Below the pieces are notes generated by a model. That model was given only the letters and a program-made list of their open reading frames with translations, did no database searches and had not been told where the DNA came from. This document shows, piece after piece, positions 44,784 through 53,246 of a stretch of DNA of 64,000 nucleotides (positions are counted from its first letter, which is position 1; the number at the start of each line of letters is the position of its first letter). The translations under genes were made by a program, and so were the position numbers. The stretch lies in assembly GCA_002403155.1 (NCBI GenBank), contig DHHF01000009.1, positions 1-64,000 on the forward strand. Reading direction: 5' to 3'. Origin of the DNA: Sulfurovum sp. UBA4779 (GTDB taxonomy: Bacteria > Campylobacterota > Campylobacteria > Campylobacterales > Sulfurovaceae).

Positions 44784-45299
44784 ATGGCACGAAAAGGAAA
44801 TTCCATTATTAAAGGTTTGGAAATTAATGATATTATTACCCAACTCAATAAAGCATACGCCGATGAGTGGCTGGCTTATTATCAATACTTTATCGAAGCA
44901 AAAGTTATTAAGGGAATCATGAAAGATGCTGCGATTGCCGAACTTACACAACATGCTGCCGATGAACTTAGACATGCCACTATGGTCGCAGACCGCATCC
45001 TTCAACTAGGCGGTACACCGCTGACCCACCCGCAGCATTGGTTTACGCATACCAATTGCGGCTATGAAGAACCCAAAGAATTTGATGTAGTTGCCATCCT
45101 TGATGATGCCATCAAAGGAGAACAGTGTGCTATTAGTATTTACTCCAAAATTGCCGAAATGACCAAAGACAAAGATATCGTCACCTACGATATCGTCTCA
45201 CAAATACTGGCCGATGAGGTTGAACATGAAGAGGATTTGCAAGCCCTTCATGACGATATCACAGAATTTATCGCCGATATTAAAAAAAATATGGGCTGA
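44784..45299 (+). CDS. Dps-like ferritin (DPSL/bacterioferritin family)
   Basis: 171-residue four-helix ferritin. Di-iron ligands are visible as Glu28, Glu61 with His64, Glu113, and Glu145 with His148. Two cysteines (92 in THTNCGYEE and 115 in GEQCAISIY) lie near the ferroxidase site, the pair that marks DPSL ('thioferritin') proteins. Such proteins use peroxide to oxidise and store iron, protecting against oxidative stress. A bacterioferritin label is the alternative; a haem ligand is not evident. The leader holds a striking palindrome. It converges on the next gene with no intergenic base. Confidence 0.85.
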   Translation: MARKGNSIIKGLEINDIITQLNKAYADEWLAYYQYFIEAKVIKGIMKDAAIAELTQHAADELRHATMVADRILQLGGTPLTHPQHWFTHTNCGYEEPKEFDVVAILDDAIKGEQCAISIYSKIAEMTKDKDIVTYDIVSQILADEVEHEEDLQALHDDITEFIADIKKNMG

Positions 45300-46097
45300 T
45301 TATTGCACCTTTTGGTGCAGTATGATTTTGCTTTTGCTTGGCTGTATATCCCCTGTTTGTGTACGTTTGTCGTATGCAATGATAAAAATTTCATCATCAG
45401 GCTTGAGATAATTTTTTTCGCCAAATTCCGCATAAGCAGTCGCCCCTATCGAAACCAGCGCTTGTATCGGATAGCCGGACTTCTTTAAAAGCATGGCCAT
45501 ATCTTCCAATGGTCCAAAATCTTTTTGGGTATTGAGTTTATCCACAAGCCATAACTTTAGCTTCCCGTAAAAATAACTATACCCCAAAAGCGGAGCATCC
45601 ACGCCGTAAGAATGCAGTACGCCGTCACGTTTGAGAAATGAACACAGATGATAATGATCCATCACGCCGCCTTTTTTAAACTGATCGATCTCTATCCATT
45701 TTTCTGCAATACCCTTTGAACACAAACCCCAATTTTTCTTTTCGGAAATTTTTTTGGCCCCCTCTTTGCGAATCGTGCAATCATTAAATACGGTAAATTT
45801 TCGTGCCGCAAGGTCTGCTACCGTACGATCCTCATTATAAAAAATATCAAACAAAATAACGATCTCGGGCTCTACTTGGGCATTGGCTTCATAACGGGGA
45901 AGAAAAAGATTGCCTGTACCTATAGGATAAACACCGAGAAAAGTGTCACCACAAGGAACATAAAACGGAAAAATTCCTTTGGGGGCATCAGGCTCCAAAG
46001 TTACAACATTTTCAAAGTCTTTTAGTTCTCCCGCCTGCTCTAAATGATGGGCAAAGTTTCCTGCCACCCCTAAACCGATTATATCTTCAAGGTTCAT
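45300..46097 (-). CDS. DUF5718-like protein, possible FAH fold
   Basis: 265 residues, cytoplasmic. I recall this as the DUF5718 family of Campylobacterota. Internal features suggest the fumarylacetoacetate hydrolase fold: GLGVAGNFAHHLEQ at the N-terminus, VEPEIVILFD (a metal-ligand-like E-x-E), KFTVFNDCTIRKEGAKK (like the ND-x-T-x-R motif of FAH proteins) and SIGATAYAEF near the end. If the fold is right it may be a metal-dependent hydrolase or isomerase; the substrate is unknown. It is transcribed alone, convergent with the ferritin gene. Confidence 0.75.
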   Translation of the reverse strand: MNLEDIIGLGVAGNFAHHLEQAGELKDFENVVTLEPDAPKGIFPFYVPCGDTFLGVYPIGTGNLFLPRYEANAQVEPEIVILFDIFYNEDRTVADLAARKFTVFNDCTIRKEGAKKISEKKNWGLCSKGIAEKWIEIDQFKKGGVMDHYHLCSFLKRDGVLHSYGVDAPLLGYSYFYGKLKLWLVDKLNTQKDFGPLEDMAMLLKKSGYPIQALVSIGATAYAEFGEKNYLKPDDEIFIIAYDKRTQTGDIQPSKSKIILHQKVQ

Positions 46098-46228
46098 GTT
46101 TTCTCTTTTTTAGCAAGTATATCATTTTTACAAATGAAGTAAACTATAAAAGTTACCCTATACAGGCATCTATTCAAAAAGTATATTTCAGTGTTACACT
46201 ATGAAAAGCAAGAAAGATTAAGAAGAAA

Positions 46229-46250
46229 GGCTGCCCGCTTAGAGGCAGCC
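46229..46250 (-). terminator. Intrinsic terminator after hup
   Basis: GGCTGCC and GGCAGCC form a perfect 7-base GC-rich stem with an 8-base loop, followed on the minus strand by TTTCTTCTT. It begins 11 bases after the HU stop. A clear rho-independent terminator. Confidence 0.85.
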
Positions 46251-46260
46251 GTAGATGAGA

Positions 46261-46545
46261 TTATTTTACTGCGGCTACAGCGTCTTTAAGTGTTTTGCCA
46301 ATTTTGAATTTAGGTGCAGTATGTGCCGGTTTTTTATATGTTTTGTTTGTTCCGGGAACCGTACCGCTTTTTGCTGCCACTGCAACCGTTGAGAATGTTC
46401 CAAACCCAACCAATGATACAGTCTCTTTTTTTACAAGCGCTTCAGTTACAGAAGCTATAAATGCCTTTACCGCTCTTTCTGCTGCGGCTTTGCTTTCAAA
46501 TTCACCGTTCTTTTGCACCAATTCCACAAACTCTGCTTTTGTCAT
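46261..46545 (-). CDS. hup: HU-family DNA-binding protein
   Basis: 94-residue histone-like protein that bends and compacts DNA as a dimer. MTKAEFVELVQKNGEF, AFIASVTEALVKKETVSLVGFGTF (two segments) and the beta-arm ending in GTNKTYKKPAHTAPKFKIGK are canonical; the arm's usual RNP motif is replaced by GTNKTYKKP. A TATAAT lies at 46573-46578 and a GGAAGAAG ribosome site just before the ATG. It has its own terminator, so is monocistronic. Confidence 0.95.
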   Translation of the reverse strand: MTKAEFVELVQKNGEFESKAAAERAVKAFIASVTEALVKKETVSLVGFGTFSTVAVAAKSGTVPGTNKTYKKPAHTAPKFKIGKTLKDAVAAVK

Positions 46546-46640
46546 TCTTCTTCCTTTTTTTAAGATAAAATCATTATATCACAAACTAATCTTAAAAAAA
46601 CATAAAAAAAGCCTAAAATGCCCTATTTTGTGTACTTTGT

Positions 46641-46769
46641 TTATATTTTTAGTAAAAATAAAAATAAATACTCCCTTATTTTCACGACGAACTCAAAGGA
46701 ACCAGGGATATACTTGCCGCTTGGACAATAAAAGCCAAGAAAGTAGTAACCTTTTAGCCCACACGCCAT
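46641..46769 (-). CDS. Possible 42-residue protein at end of ars operon
   Basis: Open frame MACGLKGYYFLGFYCPSG..., aromatic-rich with two cysteines (3 and 15) and a hydrophobic end. An AAAGGAAG ribosome site lies 4 bases before the ATG and the frame starts 38 bases after the arsC stop on the same strand. The ribosome site and ATG fall inside a predicted hairpin (GGCCC ... GGGCT with inner GCGC/GCGT). The plus strand is also open here, so chance cannot be excluded. I know no matching family. Nothing else was recognised in 46579-46807. Confidence 0.35.
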   Translation of the reverse strand: MACGLKGYYFLGFYCPSGKYIPGSFEFVVKIREYLFLFLLKI

Positions 46770-46807
46770 AGCGCTTCCTTTCGGGCCGAATCTATTGAAC
46801 GTTAAAA

Positions 46808-47467
46808 TCAATTGATGAGTTTTGAGCGGGACAATGCCTCTTCGATCTCTTCTTTTTTGATATCCCCCGTTAATTCAAGTTTGATGAGTTCGTTTTCCTC
46901 TATCACCTGCATTGCATGAATCTTTTTTTTGGTTTCATCTTTCATGCACTCACATTTGCCTGCAGTGCAGTTTTGCATCATTCGTTCAACCTTGTCTTTT
47001 GATATAGTGCCGCTGAAAGAGATTTTGACGCCGTTATGCAGCTGCTTAACCTCTTGTTTGATATGCAACGCGAAAAACTCTTTTATTTTGGGCAGCAGCG
47101 TTTTTTCTATCTCTTCGTAAGTTTGTTCAAACGCCTCATACCCCTTTCCGTCAGGATCCCTAAACCCCACGTGGATTTTGGGTATGGGCTTTGGAAACAC
47201 AGGGCAGGTCTCGTGGGCATGGTCGCATACGGTCATTACCAAATCAAACGTTTCATCCATCACTTCATCGATGGTTTTGCTATGATACTCCTCTTTCCAA
47301 ATGCCTTTTTCTTTCAAAAGTTTTTTCGCATGAGGATTTACTTTGCCGCCGGCTCTCACTCCGCTGCTTTTAGCTTCCACGCCTTCGACTTTCGCGTTGA
47401 TCAACGCTTCTGCCATAATGCTTCGACAGCTGTTTCCCGTACATAAAACCAATACTTTTTTGTTCAT
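46808..47467 (-). CDS. arsC: Arsenate reductase with extra C-terminal domain
   Basis: 219 residues. Residues 1-135 are a thioredoxin-coupled, low-molecular-weight-phosphatase-type ArsC: active-site loop CTGNSCRS with Cys9, and the redox pair Cys81 and Cys88 in TVCDHAHETCPVF. Normal length is about 130-140, so residues 140-219 are an extra domain with GVKISFSGTISKDKVERMM, a cysteine cluster NCTAGKCECM (167, 172 and 174) and a GDIKKEEIEEAL end. The cluster might bind metal or arsenite; its role is unknown. It lies 16 bases after arsB with an AGGAG ribosome site. Confidence 0.92.
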   Translation of the reverse strand: MNKKVLVLCTGNSCRSIMAEALINAKVEGVEAKSSGVRAGGKVNPHAKKLLKEKGIWKEEYHSKTIDEVMDETFDLVMTVCDHAHETCPVFPKPIPKIHVGFRDPDGKGYEAFEQTYEEIEKTLLPKIKEFFALHIKQEVKQLHNGVKISFSGTISKDKVERMMQNCTAGKCECMKDETKKKIHAMQVIEENELIKLELTGDIKKEEIEEALSRSKLIN

Positions 47468-47483
47468 TTTCTTCTCCTTTTGA

Positions 47484-48737
47484 TTAAACCAATGTCAATA
47501 AAACGATCAACAACACCGGCGGTGTTACCATGAGGCCGAATTTGGTATATTGCCAAAATCCTATTTTTACTCCTTTTTTAGATAAAACATGGAGCCATAA
47601 TAGCGTAGCCAGGCTACCAAACGGTGTCATTTTCGGCCCCAGGTTGCATCCTATGATATTGGCATAGGCCAATGTTTTATCGGGTATATCCTGCAGCGCG
47701 ATATCCATGATCATAACGGTGGGCATATTGTTCATGACCGCACTTAAAATTGCCGACAAAAAACCTGTACCGATTATCGCCGCAGTATCGCCTCTTTGGG
47801 CCAGCTCATTCACTATGGCCGTCAGATAATCCGTCAGTCCTGCATTTTTTAGCCCATACACGACGATATACAGCCCGATCGAAAACCAAACCACCTGCCA
47901 AGGGGCCGTTTTGATCGTAAGCCAAGCTTTTGCACTTTTTGCATAACTTGCGATCATTAAAAATATAAAACCGCCGCCAAGGGCAAAAAGCGAAACCGGC
48001 AAATCGTATCGGTCCCCGATAAAATACCCTGCCAAAAGTAGTGCAAGAAATACCCAGGAAAACCTAAAGAGCGTTTTGTTTTTCAATACCTCATCCGGAT
48101 TTTTAAGCAAATTGATATCCACCTGTTTGGGGATATCTTTTCTCAAAATCAGCCACAGTACGACGATAGAGGCTATCACGCTGATGATAAACGGTAAAAA
48201 CATCATTTGAAGATAGGTCACAAATCCGATATCAAAATAATTTGCCGTTACGATATTGGTCAGATTGGAAAACACAAACGGCAGCGAGGCGCTGTCGCTT
48301 ATAAAGCCGCCTGCAAGCAAAAAAACAACAATCGTTTTAAAATTGAGCTGCAAAATTCTCATTTTTGCAAGCAAAATAGGCGTCAGGATAAGTGCTGCGC
48401 CGTCATTTGCAAAAAGCGCCGATACGAAACTGCCCAGCAAAAGTGCATAGACAAACATCAAATGCCCATTGCCGCGGCTTAATTTTGCCATTTTGATAGC
48501 GCACCATTCGAAAAACCCTATCTCGTCAAGCACCATTGAAAGAATGATAATCCCGATAAAAGCCAATGTAGCATCCCACACAATGTCAGTCACCGTAAGC
48601 ACGTCATTGAAGCTTACCGTACCGATCGCCAAAGATACGATTGCGCCTGCTATTGCAATCGTTCCTATTTGCAAACCTTTTGGCTGCCAAATCACAAAAA
48701 ACAAAGTAACCAAAAATACAAAACCGGCCGTTATCAT
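47484..48737 (-). CDS. arsB: Arsenite efflux permease ArsB
   Basis: 417-residue, about 12-span transporter of the ArsB/NhaD superfamily that expels arsenite or antimonite. It has FANDGAALILTPILLAKM in the first half, the internal repeat ILSAVMNNMPTVMIMDIAL in the second half, and GCNLGPKMTPFGSLATLLWL near the end, all typical. Its ATG overlaps the arsR stop (ATGA). No ArsA ATPase is present, so it works as a secondary transporter. Confidence 0.93.
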   Translation of the reverse strand: MITAGFVFLVTLFFVIWQPKGLQIGTIAIAGAIVSLAIGTVSFNDVLTVTDIVWDATLAFIGIIILSMVLDEIGFFEWCAIKMAKLSRGNGHLMFVYALLLGSFVSALFANDGAALILTPILLAKMRILQLNFKTIVVFLLAGGFISDSASLPFVFSNLTNIVTANYFDIGFVTYLQMMFLPFIISVIASIVVLWLILRKDIPKQVDINLLKNPDEVLKNKTLFRFSWVFLALLLAGYFIGDRYDLPVSLFALGGGFIFLMIASYAKSAKAWLTIKTAPWQVVWFSIGLYIVVYGLKNAGLTDYLTAIVNELAQRGDTAAIIGTGFLSAILSAVMNNMPTVMIMDIALQDIPDKTLAYANIIGCNLGPKMTPFGSLATLLWLHVLSKKGVKIGFWQYTKFGLMVTPPVLLIVLLTLV

Positions 48738-49042
48738 AGATTGCAGCCTTTTTTTAATGGCGGTATCTCCATCTTTAGAACGCTTATCTCTTTAAGGATA
48801 GACTGCCTGAAGGCATCCAGAGGGCTTCGGACACTATAGTAGGCCCACCGCCCGCTTCTGTCCACCCTTAAAAACCCTGCCTCTTTGAGTATCTTCAGAT
48901 GTCTTGAAACACGTGACTGCACCATCCCAAACGAAGTCTCAACGTCACACACGCAAACTTTGCCGTTTATCGCTATAAAATGCAAAAGCCGCAGCCGTGT
49001 CTCATCATTGAGGGCGCCTATCGTTTTTAAAAATATTTCCAT
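48734..49042 (-). CDS. arsR: ArsR-family arsenic-responsive repressor
   Basis: 102-residue winged-helix repressor. The DNA-binding region is VETSFGMVQSRVSRHLKIL, and KVCVCDVE at its start is the ELCVCDL-type arsenite-binding cysteine motif of classical ArsR. The C-terminus has an extra cysteine (KKGCNL). ATG 49042 has AAGGGG 7 bases upstream; earlier in-frame ATGs at or above 49057 fall on or upstream of the transcription start. It is first in the ars operon, with an operator just upstream. Confidence 0.93.
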   Translation of the reverse strand: MEIFLKTIGALNDETRLRLLHFIAINGKVCVCDVETSFGMVQSRVSRHLKILKEAGFLRVDRSGRWAYYSVRSPLDAFRQSILKEISVLKMEIPPLKKGCNL

Positions 49043-49065
49043 ACCGTACCCCTTCATGTTAACGA

Positions 49066-49093
49066 ATAATACCATAAAATATTTATATATCAA
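49066..49093 (-). promoter_or_regulatory. ars operon promoter
   Basis: On the minus strand TTGATA (49088-49093), 16 bases, then TATTAT (49066-49071). The predicted start is near 49059, just ahead of arsR. The -35 box lies inside one arm of the ArsR operator. Confidence 0.65.
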
Positions 49094-49108
49094 GATATAT
49101 TGATATAT
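49085..49108. promoter_or_regulatory. ArsR operator
   Basis: ATATATCAA-gatata-TTGATATAT, a perfect 9-base inverted repeat with 6-base spacer. ArsR/SmtB dimers bind such imperfect AT-rich 12-2-12-like palindromes, and the position over the ars -35 box is right for repression relieved by arsenite. Confidence 0.72.
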
Positions 49109-49334
49109 TTATTTGGCTTTTTTGCTTTAACAGTATGGTTCGTTCATTTTTTCGATTTGACAGATGAATTTTTATAAAATCTTTATATTTTTGATGCAAT
49201 CTTGATATTTTATTTATCTATTAAAACCTATAATGAGTATTATAAAATCAATCTATTTAAAAGAAAAAAATGAGTGGTTGGGCAAAGGATATATCAAATG
49301 TTTAGCGTGCGAAGTAAAGGAGTATAGTATTTTT

Positions 49335-50360
49335 ATGAAACCTGATCTTTTTTATACTTACCGATATCTCTTCAATTCTATTTTAATTTTGATTTTCATC
49401 ACGTTTATAAGCCATATTTTCAGGGCATATTTAGACATTATCAATATAGCGCTTATCCATATTATTCCTGTGGCAATTGTTTCGATGCACGGCAATATGA
49501 AATCGACTGTTTTTATCACGTTAATCAGCGTAATATGTTTTAATTTTTTATATATTCCTCCGCTATACAGCTTTAGTGTTCATAATGAACTTTATATATG
49601 GAGTTTTTTTATTTTTGGGATTGTAGGCTGGATTATTACCTATCAAGCAAAAAATCTTAGTGCCCAAAAAAGACAAAACGAACTAAGAGAGTCTTTGCTG
49701 CATATCATCTCTCATGACCTAAGAACTCCTCTGGCAACAATGCACGGAACCGTCAATCTTATCCTTGCCAACCCGGAACTGAACAAAGAAAAAACAATGA
49801 CGCTTTTAGAAGATATCAACTATGCTTCTTTGAGAATGAAACGGCTTATTACAAATCTATTTGACAGCGCAAGGTTTTCAAATAAAGAAATGGTTTTAAA
49901 ACTGCAATGGTGCGATTTTGAAGACATGATCGGAGTTGCCTTGCAGGAATTTTCTCAAAAACAAACCGATGACATCTTAAAAATGGACATTCAAAATATC
50001 GAGCTTTTCTGGGGAGACAATATGCTGCTGACACAGCTTCTTGTCAACCTGTTGGACAATGCTTTAAAATATGCCACGCCCGGTACTGATATCTTTCTTA
50101 AAATTGAATCGCTTGAAAATACAATGACTTTAAGTATTTTTAACAAAAGCGATCATCTTGACAAAAAGAAACTTAAAAATATTTTTGATAAATTTTATCG
50201 TCTTGAAGATACAAATGATATCTCAGGAAGCGGCATCGGTTTGGCTTTGTGCAAAAGTATCGTAACGCTTCATGGAGGAACCATTAAAGCCGAGACAGCT
50301 GACGGCGGCATGCAGATAGATATAGAATTACCGATCATCAAAAAAGCAGGATTGCTATGA
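49335..50360 (+). CDS. KdpD-like sensor histidine kinase
   Basis: About 341 residues. The N-terminal part has three or four hydrophobic spans resembling the DUF4118 membrane domain of KdpD (IIPVAIVSMHGNMKSTVFIT, FNFLYIPPLYSFSV). Then HisKA with ISHDLRTPLATMHG (phosphorylated His) and an HATPase with LLVNLLDNALKYA, FDKFYRL and GSGIGLALCKSIV. The N-terminal KdpD ATP-binding and Usp domains are missing, so it is a short KdpD. I prefer ATG 49335; the earlier ATG at 49233 lies within a TATAAT. It overlaps the regulator gene by 4 bases. Confidence 0.88.
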   Translation: MKPDLFYTYRYLFNSILILIFITFISHIFRAYLDIINIALIHIIPVAIVSMHGNMKSTVFITLISVICFNFLYIPPLYSFSVHNELYIWSFFIFGIVGWIITYQAKNLSAQKRQNELRESLLHIISHDLRTPLATMHGTVNLILANPELNKEKTMTLLEDINYASLRMKRLITNLFDSARFSNKEMVLKLQWCDFEDMIGVALQEFSQKQTDDILKMDIQNIELFWGDNMLLTQLLVNLLDNALKYATPGTDIFLKIESLENTMTLSIFNKSDHLDKKKLKNIFDKFYRLEDTNDISGSGIGLALCKSIVTLHGGTIKAETADGGMQIDIELPIIKKAGLL

Positions 50361-51040
50361 AAAAGATATTGATAGTAGAAGATGATCCATCGGTAAAAAA
50401 ACTTTTAGAGATTACTTTTAAAGAATACGGTTTTGATTTTTTCTCCTGTGAAAGCAAAAAGAGTGCTTTGGCACTCTTTTTAAGTCAAAATCCAAACCTT
50501 GTAGTCATAGATTTGGGGTTGCCGGATGGAGACGGAAAAGATCTTATTAAAGATTTAAGGGCAATCTCTAAGGTGCCTCTTATTGTAGTAACTGCAAGAC
50601 ATGACGAAAAAGAGATAGTGGCTTCTTTGGACAACGGTGCAGATGATTATATCACAAAACCATTTTCCATCAATGAATTGATTGCAAGAATCAGGGCAAA
50701 CCTGAGAAGAACGGCGGGCAAAGAAAACATAAAAGAAAAAATTATTTGCGGGGAATTAAAACTCGATCTTCCTTCAAGAAATATATCTTTTAAAGAAGAA
50801 ATGCTCAAGCTCACCCCTATAGAGTATGAACTCTTAAAATATTTTTTGCTCAATGCTAACAAAACGCTCACCCATAAACAAATTTTAAAAGAGGTTTGGG
50901 GCACAGGATATCAAAACGAAATGCAATATTTGCGAACTTATGTCAACACTCTAAGGAAAAAAATAGAAAAAAACAGCACAAGGCCAAACTATATTAAAAC
51001 AGAATCCGGTATCGGATATAGATTTTGCTGCGATAGCTAA
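50357..51040 (+). CDS. KdpE-like OmpR-family response regulator
   Basis: 227 residues. Receiver domain with the acidic pair EDD near residue 8, phospho-acceptor Asp in VVIDLGLPDGDG and Lys in YITKPFS. The C-terminal winged helix has LTPIEYELLKYFLLN and YLRTYVNTLRKKIEK, as in OmpR/KdpE. Start codon overlaps the kinase stop, and the potassium transporter gene follows after 8 bases with AAGGA, so it is likely to regulate the Trk genes that follow and itself. Confidence 0.93.
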   Translation: MKKILIVEDDPSVKKLLEITFKEYGFDFFSCESKKSALALFLSQNPNLVVIDLGLPDGDGKDLIKDLRAISKVPLIVVTARHDEKEIVASLDNGADDYITKPFSINELIARIRANLRRTAGKENIKEKIICGELKLDLPSRNISFKEEMLKLTPIEYELLKYFLLNANKTLTHKQILKEVWGTGYQNEMQYLRTYVNTLRKKIEKNSTRPNYIKTESGIGYRFCCDS

Positions 51041-51048
51041 GGAATTGT

Positions 51049-52377
51049 ATGCAAACACAAGATGTGAAAATCATTTTTTTGAGTTTTGTTATCCTCATTG
51101 GCATAGGAACTTTTTTGCTGATGCTTCCTTTTTCCAATAACGGCGAACTCACTATCATAGACGCTCTTTTTACCGCAACATCGGCAGTTTGCGTAACAGG
51201 GCTTATCGTCAAAGACACGCTTGTTGATTTTACAAGCTTTGGGCATATCGTCATCCTCTCTCTCATACAAATTGGTGGTTTGGGCTATATGACGGCGGTT
51301 ACCTTTTTGGCAATTATGCGTCGCAAAAAGCTCGGATACCGTGACCGCCTTATCCTCAAAGAGTCACTCAACTATCCAGGGATGAGCGGGATTTTTCGCT
51401 TTTTGAAAATTGTTTTTGCAAGCATCATCATCATTGAGCTCACTGGTGCTCTTATTTTAACCTTGCGTTTTTGGGTTGATATGCCATTTGCTCAAGCATC
51501 ATGGTTTGGATTCTTTCACTCCATCTCCGCATTTAACAATGCAGGATTTTCTCTCTTTAGCGACAACATGATGGGATTTAGAGATGATTTGGTTATCAAC
51601 CTTACCATTCCTCTGCTCATAATCCTCGGCGGCTTGGGCTATCTCGTGCTTTTAGAACTCTACAACTACCGCAAAAAGTCGCTCACGCGCCTCTCTACAC
51701 ATACAAAGCTTGTTTTATGGACATCGACTATTTTGATTGTTGCAGGGATGGCTATCATCCTCTCACTGGAGTGGAACAACCCAAACTCTCTTGGAAATAT
51801 GCCCTTTGGAGAAAAAATCGCTGCGGCATGGTTTGCATCGGTCAACTACCGCACCGCAGGATTCAATACGATAGATTTTTCCACGCTCAACGACTCTGAC
51901 CTCTTTTTTGGCACTGTTTTTATGGTTATCGGCGGCAGTCCGGGCGGAACAGCAGGCGGTATTAAAACCATGGTTCTCGCACTTGCTGTCATAGGTGTTT
52001 GGTACACTCTTCGCGGTCAAAACAACCCGCATATATTTCACCGAAGTTTAATTCCCTACCAGATCAACAAAGCCTATGCGATTATCTTTGTCGCCTCTTT
52101 TTATATCCTCATTTCAACGGTTATTTTAAATGAGAGTGAACATCTTCACTTTGTCAGAACGCTCTTTGAAACATGCTCGGCATTTGCAACGGTAGGGATA
52201 TCAACGGGCAACGGCGGAGTGCTAAGCTACAGCGCACTCTTTAGCGATGTAGGAAAACTCAATATCATCCTGCTTATGCTCATGGGCAGGATAGGTGTTT
52301 TTGCATTTACGATAGTGATCGTAGGAAAAGCGGTGCAAACCCGTATCAAATACGCAGAAGGAAAGGTGATTATATGA
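51049..52377 (+). CDS. TrkH/KtrB-family potassium uptake protein
   Basis: 442-residue membrane protein with four M1-P-M2 repeats. Selectivity-filter-like sequences are seen as TSAVCVTGLIVKD, SAFNNAGFSLFSDN, NYRTAGFNTIDF and CSAFATVGISTGNG, each with the expected glycine. Size fits KtrB (about 450) rather than TrkH (480). It conducts K+ (and perhaps Na+) inward, gated by the TrkA/KtrA-type protein encoded next. It lies directly after the KdpDE-like genes. Confidence 0.93.
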   Translation: MQTQDVKIIFLSFVILIGIGTFLLMLPFSNNGELTIIDALFTATSAVCVTGLIVKDTLVDFTSFGHIVILSLIQIGGLGYMTAVTFLAIMRRKKLGYRDRLILKESLNYPGMSGIFRFLKIVFASIIIIELTGALILTLRFWVDMPFAQASWFGFFHSISAFNNAGFSLFSDNMMGFRDDLVINLTIPLLIILGGLGYLVLLELYNYRKKSLTRLSTHTKLVLWTSTILIVAGMAIILSLEWNNPNSLGNMPFGEKIAAAWFASVNYRTAGFNTIDFSTLNDSDLFFGTVFMVIGGSPGGTAGGIKTMVLALAVIGVWYTLRGQNNPHIFHRSLIPYQINKAYAIIFVASFYILISTVILNESEHLHFVRTLFETCSAFATVGISTGNGGVLSYSALFSDVGKLNIILLMLMGRIGVFAFTIVIVGKAVQTRIKYAEGKVII

Positions 52378-53021
52378 CATATGTCGTTATTGGATTAGGA
52401 AAATTCGGATACCACGTAGCTAAAGGGCTTTCACAACAAGGAGCGGCGGTTATCGCCATAGATCATGATGAGGAGAAGGTGAGAGATATAAGTGAGTTTG
52501 TTCAAGACGCAATCGTTCTTGACTCATCAGACCCAAAGGCACTTTATGAAGCAGGCATAGCAGACGCCGAGATGGCAATAGTGAGCATCGGAGAGAATCT
52601 TGAAGCAAGTATTCTTACCGTTATGGCACTCAAAGAGCTAGGTATAAAAACTGTGGTAGCAAAAGCCATTACGCAAGTTCACGGTCAAATATTATCAAAA
52701 CTAGGTGCCGCTAAAGTAATCTATCCGGAGATGGAATCAGCGAAAAAACTGGTCAAAAAAATCGTTAAAAATATGCACTACGAAACTATCGATCTCTCTA
52801 TTACCATGAAACTTGCAAAGATGGTTGTCCCTACTTTTTGGGTTGGAACTTCTATACTATCGCCGGTATTTAAAGAGGAGTTCGAGGTCAAACCCATCGC
52901 CTACAAACATCAAGGCGAATGGCACACCTCTTTTGAGAAAAACGATATTCTTGAAGCAGGCGACATCTTGGTAGTTCTTGGCAACAGCAACAATATTGAG
53001 TCACTGAGCAAAAAGGTTTGA
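52374..53021 (+). CDS. TrkA/KtrA potassium transport regulatory protein
   Basis: 215 residues, the size of KtrA. An RCK-N Rossmann domain (YVVIGLGKFGYHVAKGLS, DHDEEKVRDI, VLDSSDPKAL) binds nucleotide, and an RCK-C domain follows (about 140-215, KPIAYKHQGEW, GDILVVLGNSNNIESL). It forms the octameric ring that gates the TrkH/KtrB pore. It overlaps the transporter gene by 4 bases. Together with the upstream two-component genes it makes a four-gene potassium operon. Confidence 0.93.
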   Translation: MTYVVIGLGKFGYHVAKGLSQQGAAVIAIDHDEEKVRDISEFVQDAIVLDSSDPKALYEAGIADAEMAIVSIGENLEASILTVMALKELGIKTVVAKAITQVHGQILSKLGAAKVIYPEMESAKKLVKKIVKNMHYETIDLSITMKLAKMVVPTFWVGTSILSPVFKEEFEVKPIAYKHQGEWHTSFEKNDILEAGDILVVLGNSNNIESLSKKV

Positions 53022-53188
53022 AGGGCAAAAGATCAACTCTAAACTTTATTGAACACTTCGGATGGATTCTACGTAAACATAGTACATCGACATAGATAAT
53101 ACTTAATAAAGTCCCAGCAAATGATATGTTTGCATTTTTAGGCAACGCTGAAACGATAGAAAAATTTTATCATACACTAACATCTTAG
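53018..53188 (+). pseudogene. Possible decayed gene remnant
   Basis: In the gap after trkA one frame reads KGKRSTLNFIEHFGWILRKH then, after a TAG at 53093, NKVPANDMFAFLGNAETIE... to a TAG at 53186. Both halves look protein-like in composition and share the frame, as if one stop interrupted a short gene. I do not recognise the product. It lies just beside a tRNA gene, a common landing site for mobile DNA, but no integrase or repeat was seen. Chance is a fair alternative. Confidence 0.25.
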
Positions 53189-53246
53189 CTGCAGTTGCTG
53201 TATTACAATAATTTATTCGATTTTTGCTAAATAAATAGGATTTAAA

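Noticed and set aside
46679..46760. Plus-strand protein-like frames (one reading HDELKGTRDILAAW) in the hup-arsC gap
   Set aside because: No start or ribosome site; the minus-strand frame with a good ribosome site explains the openness better.
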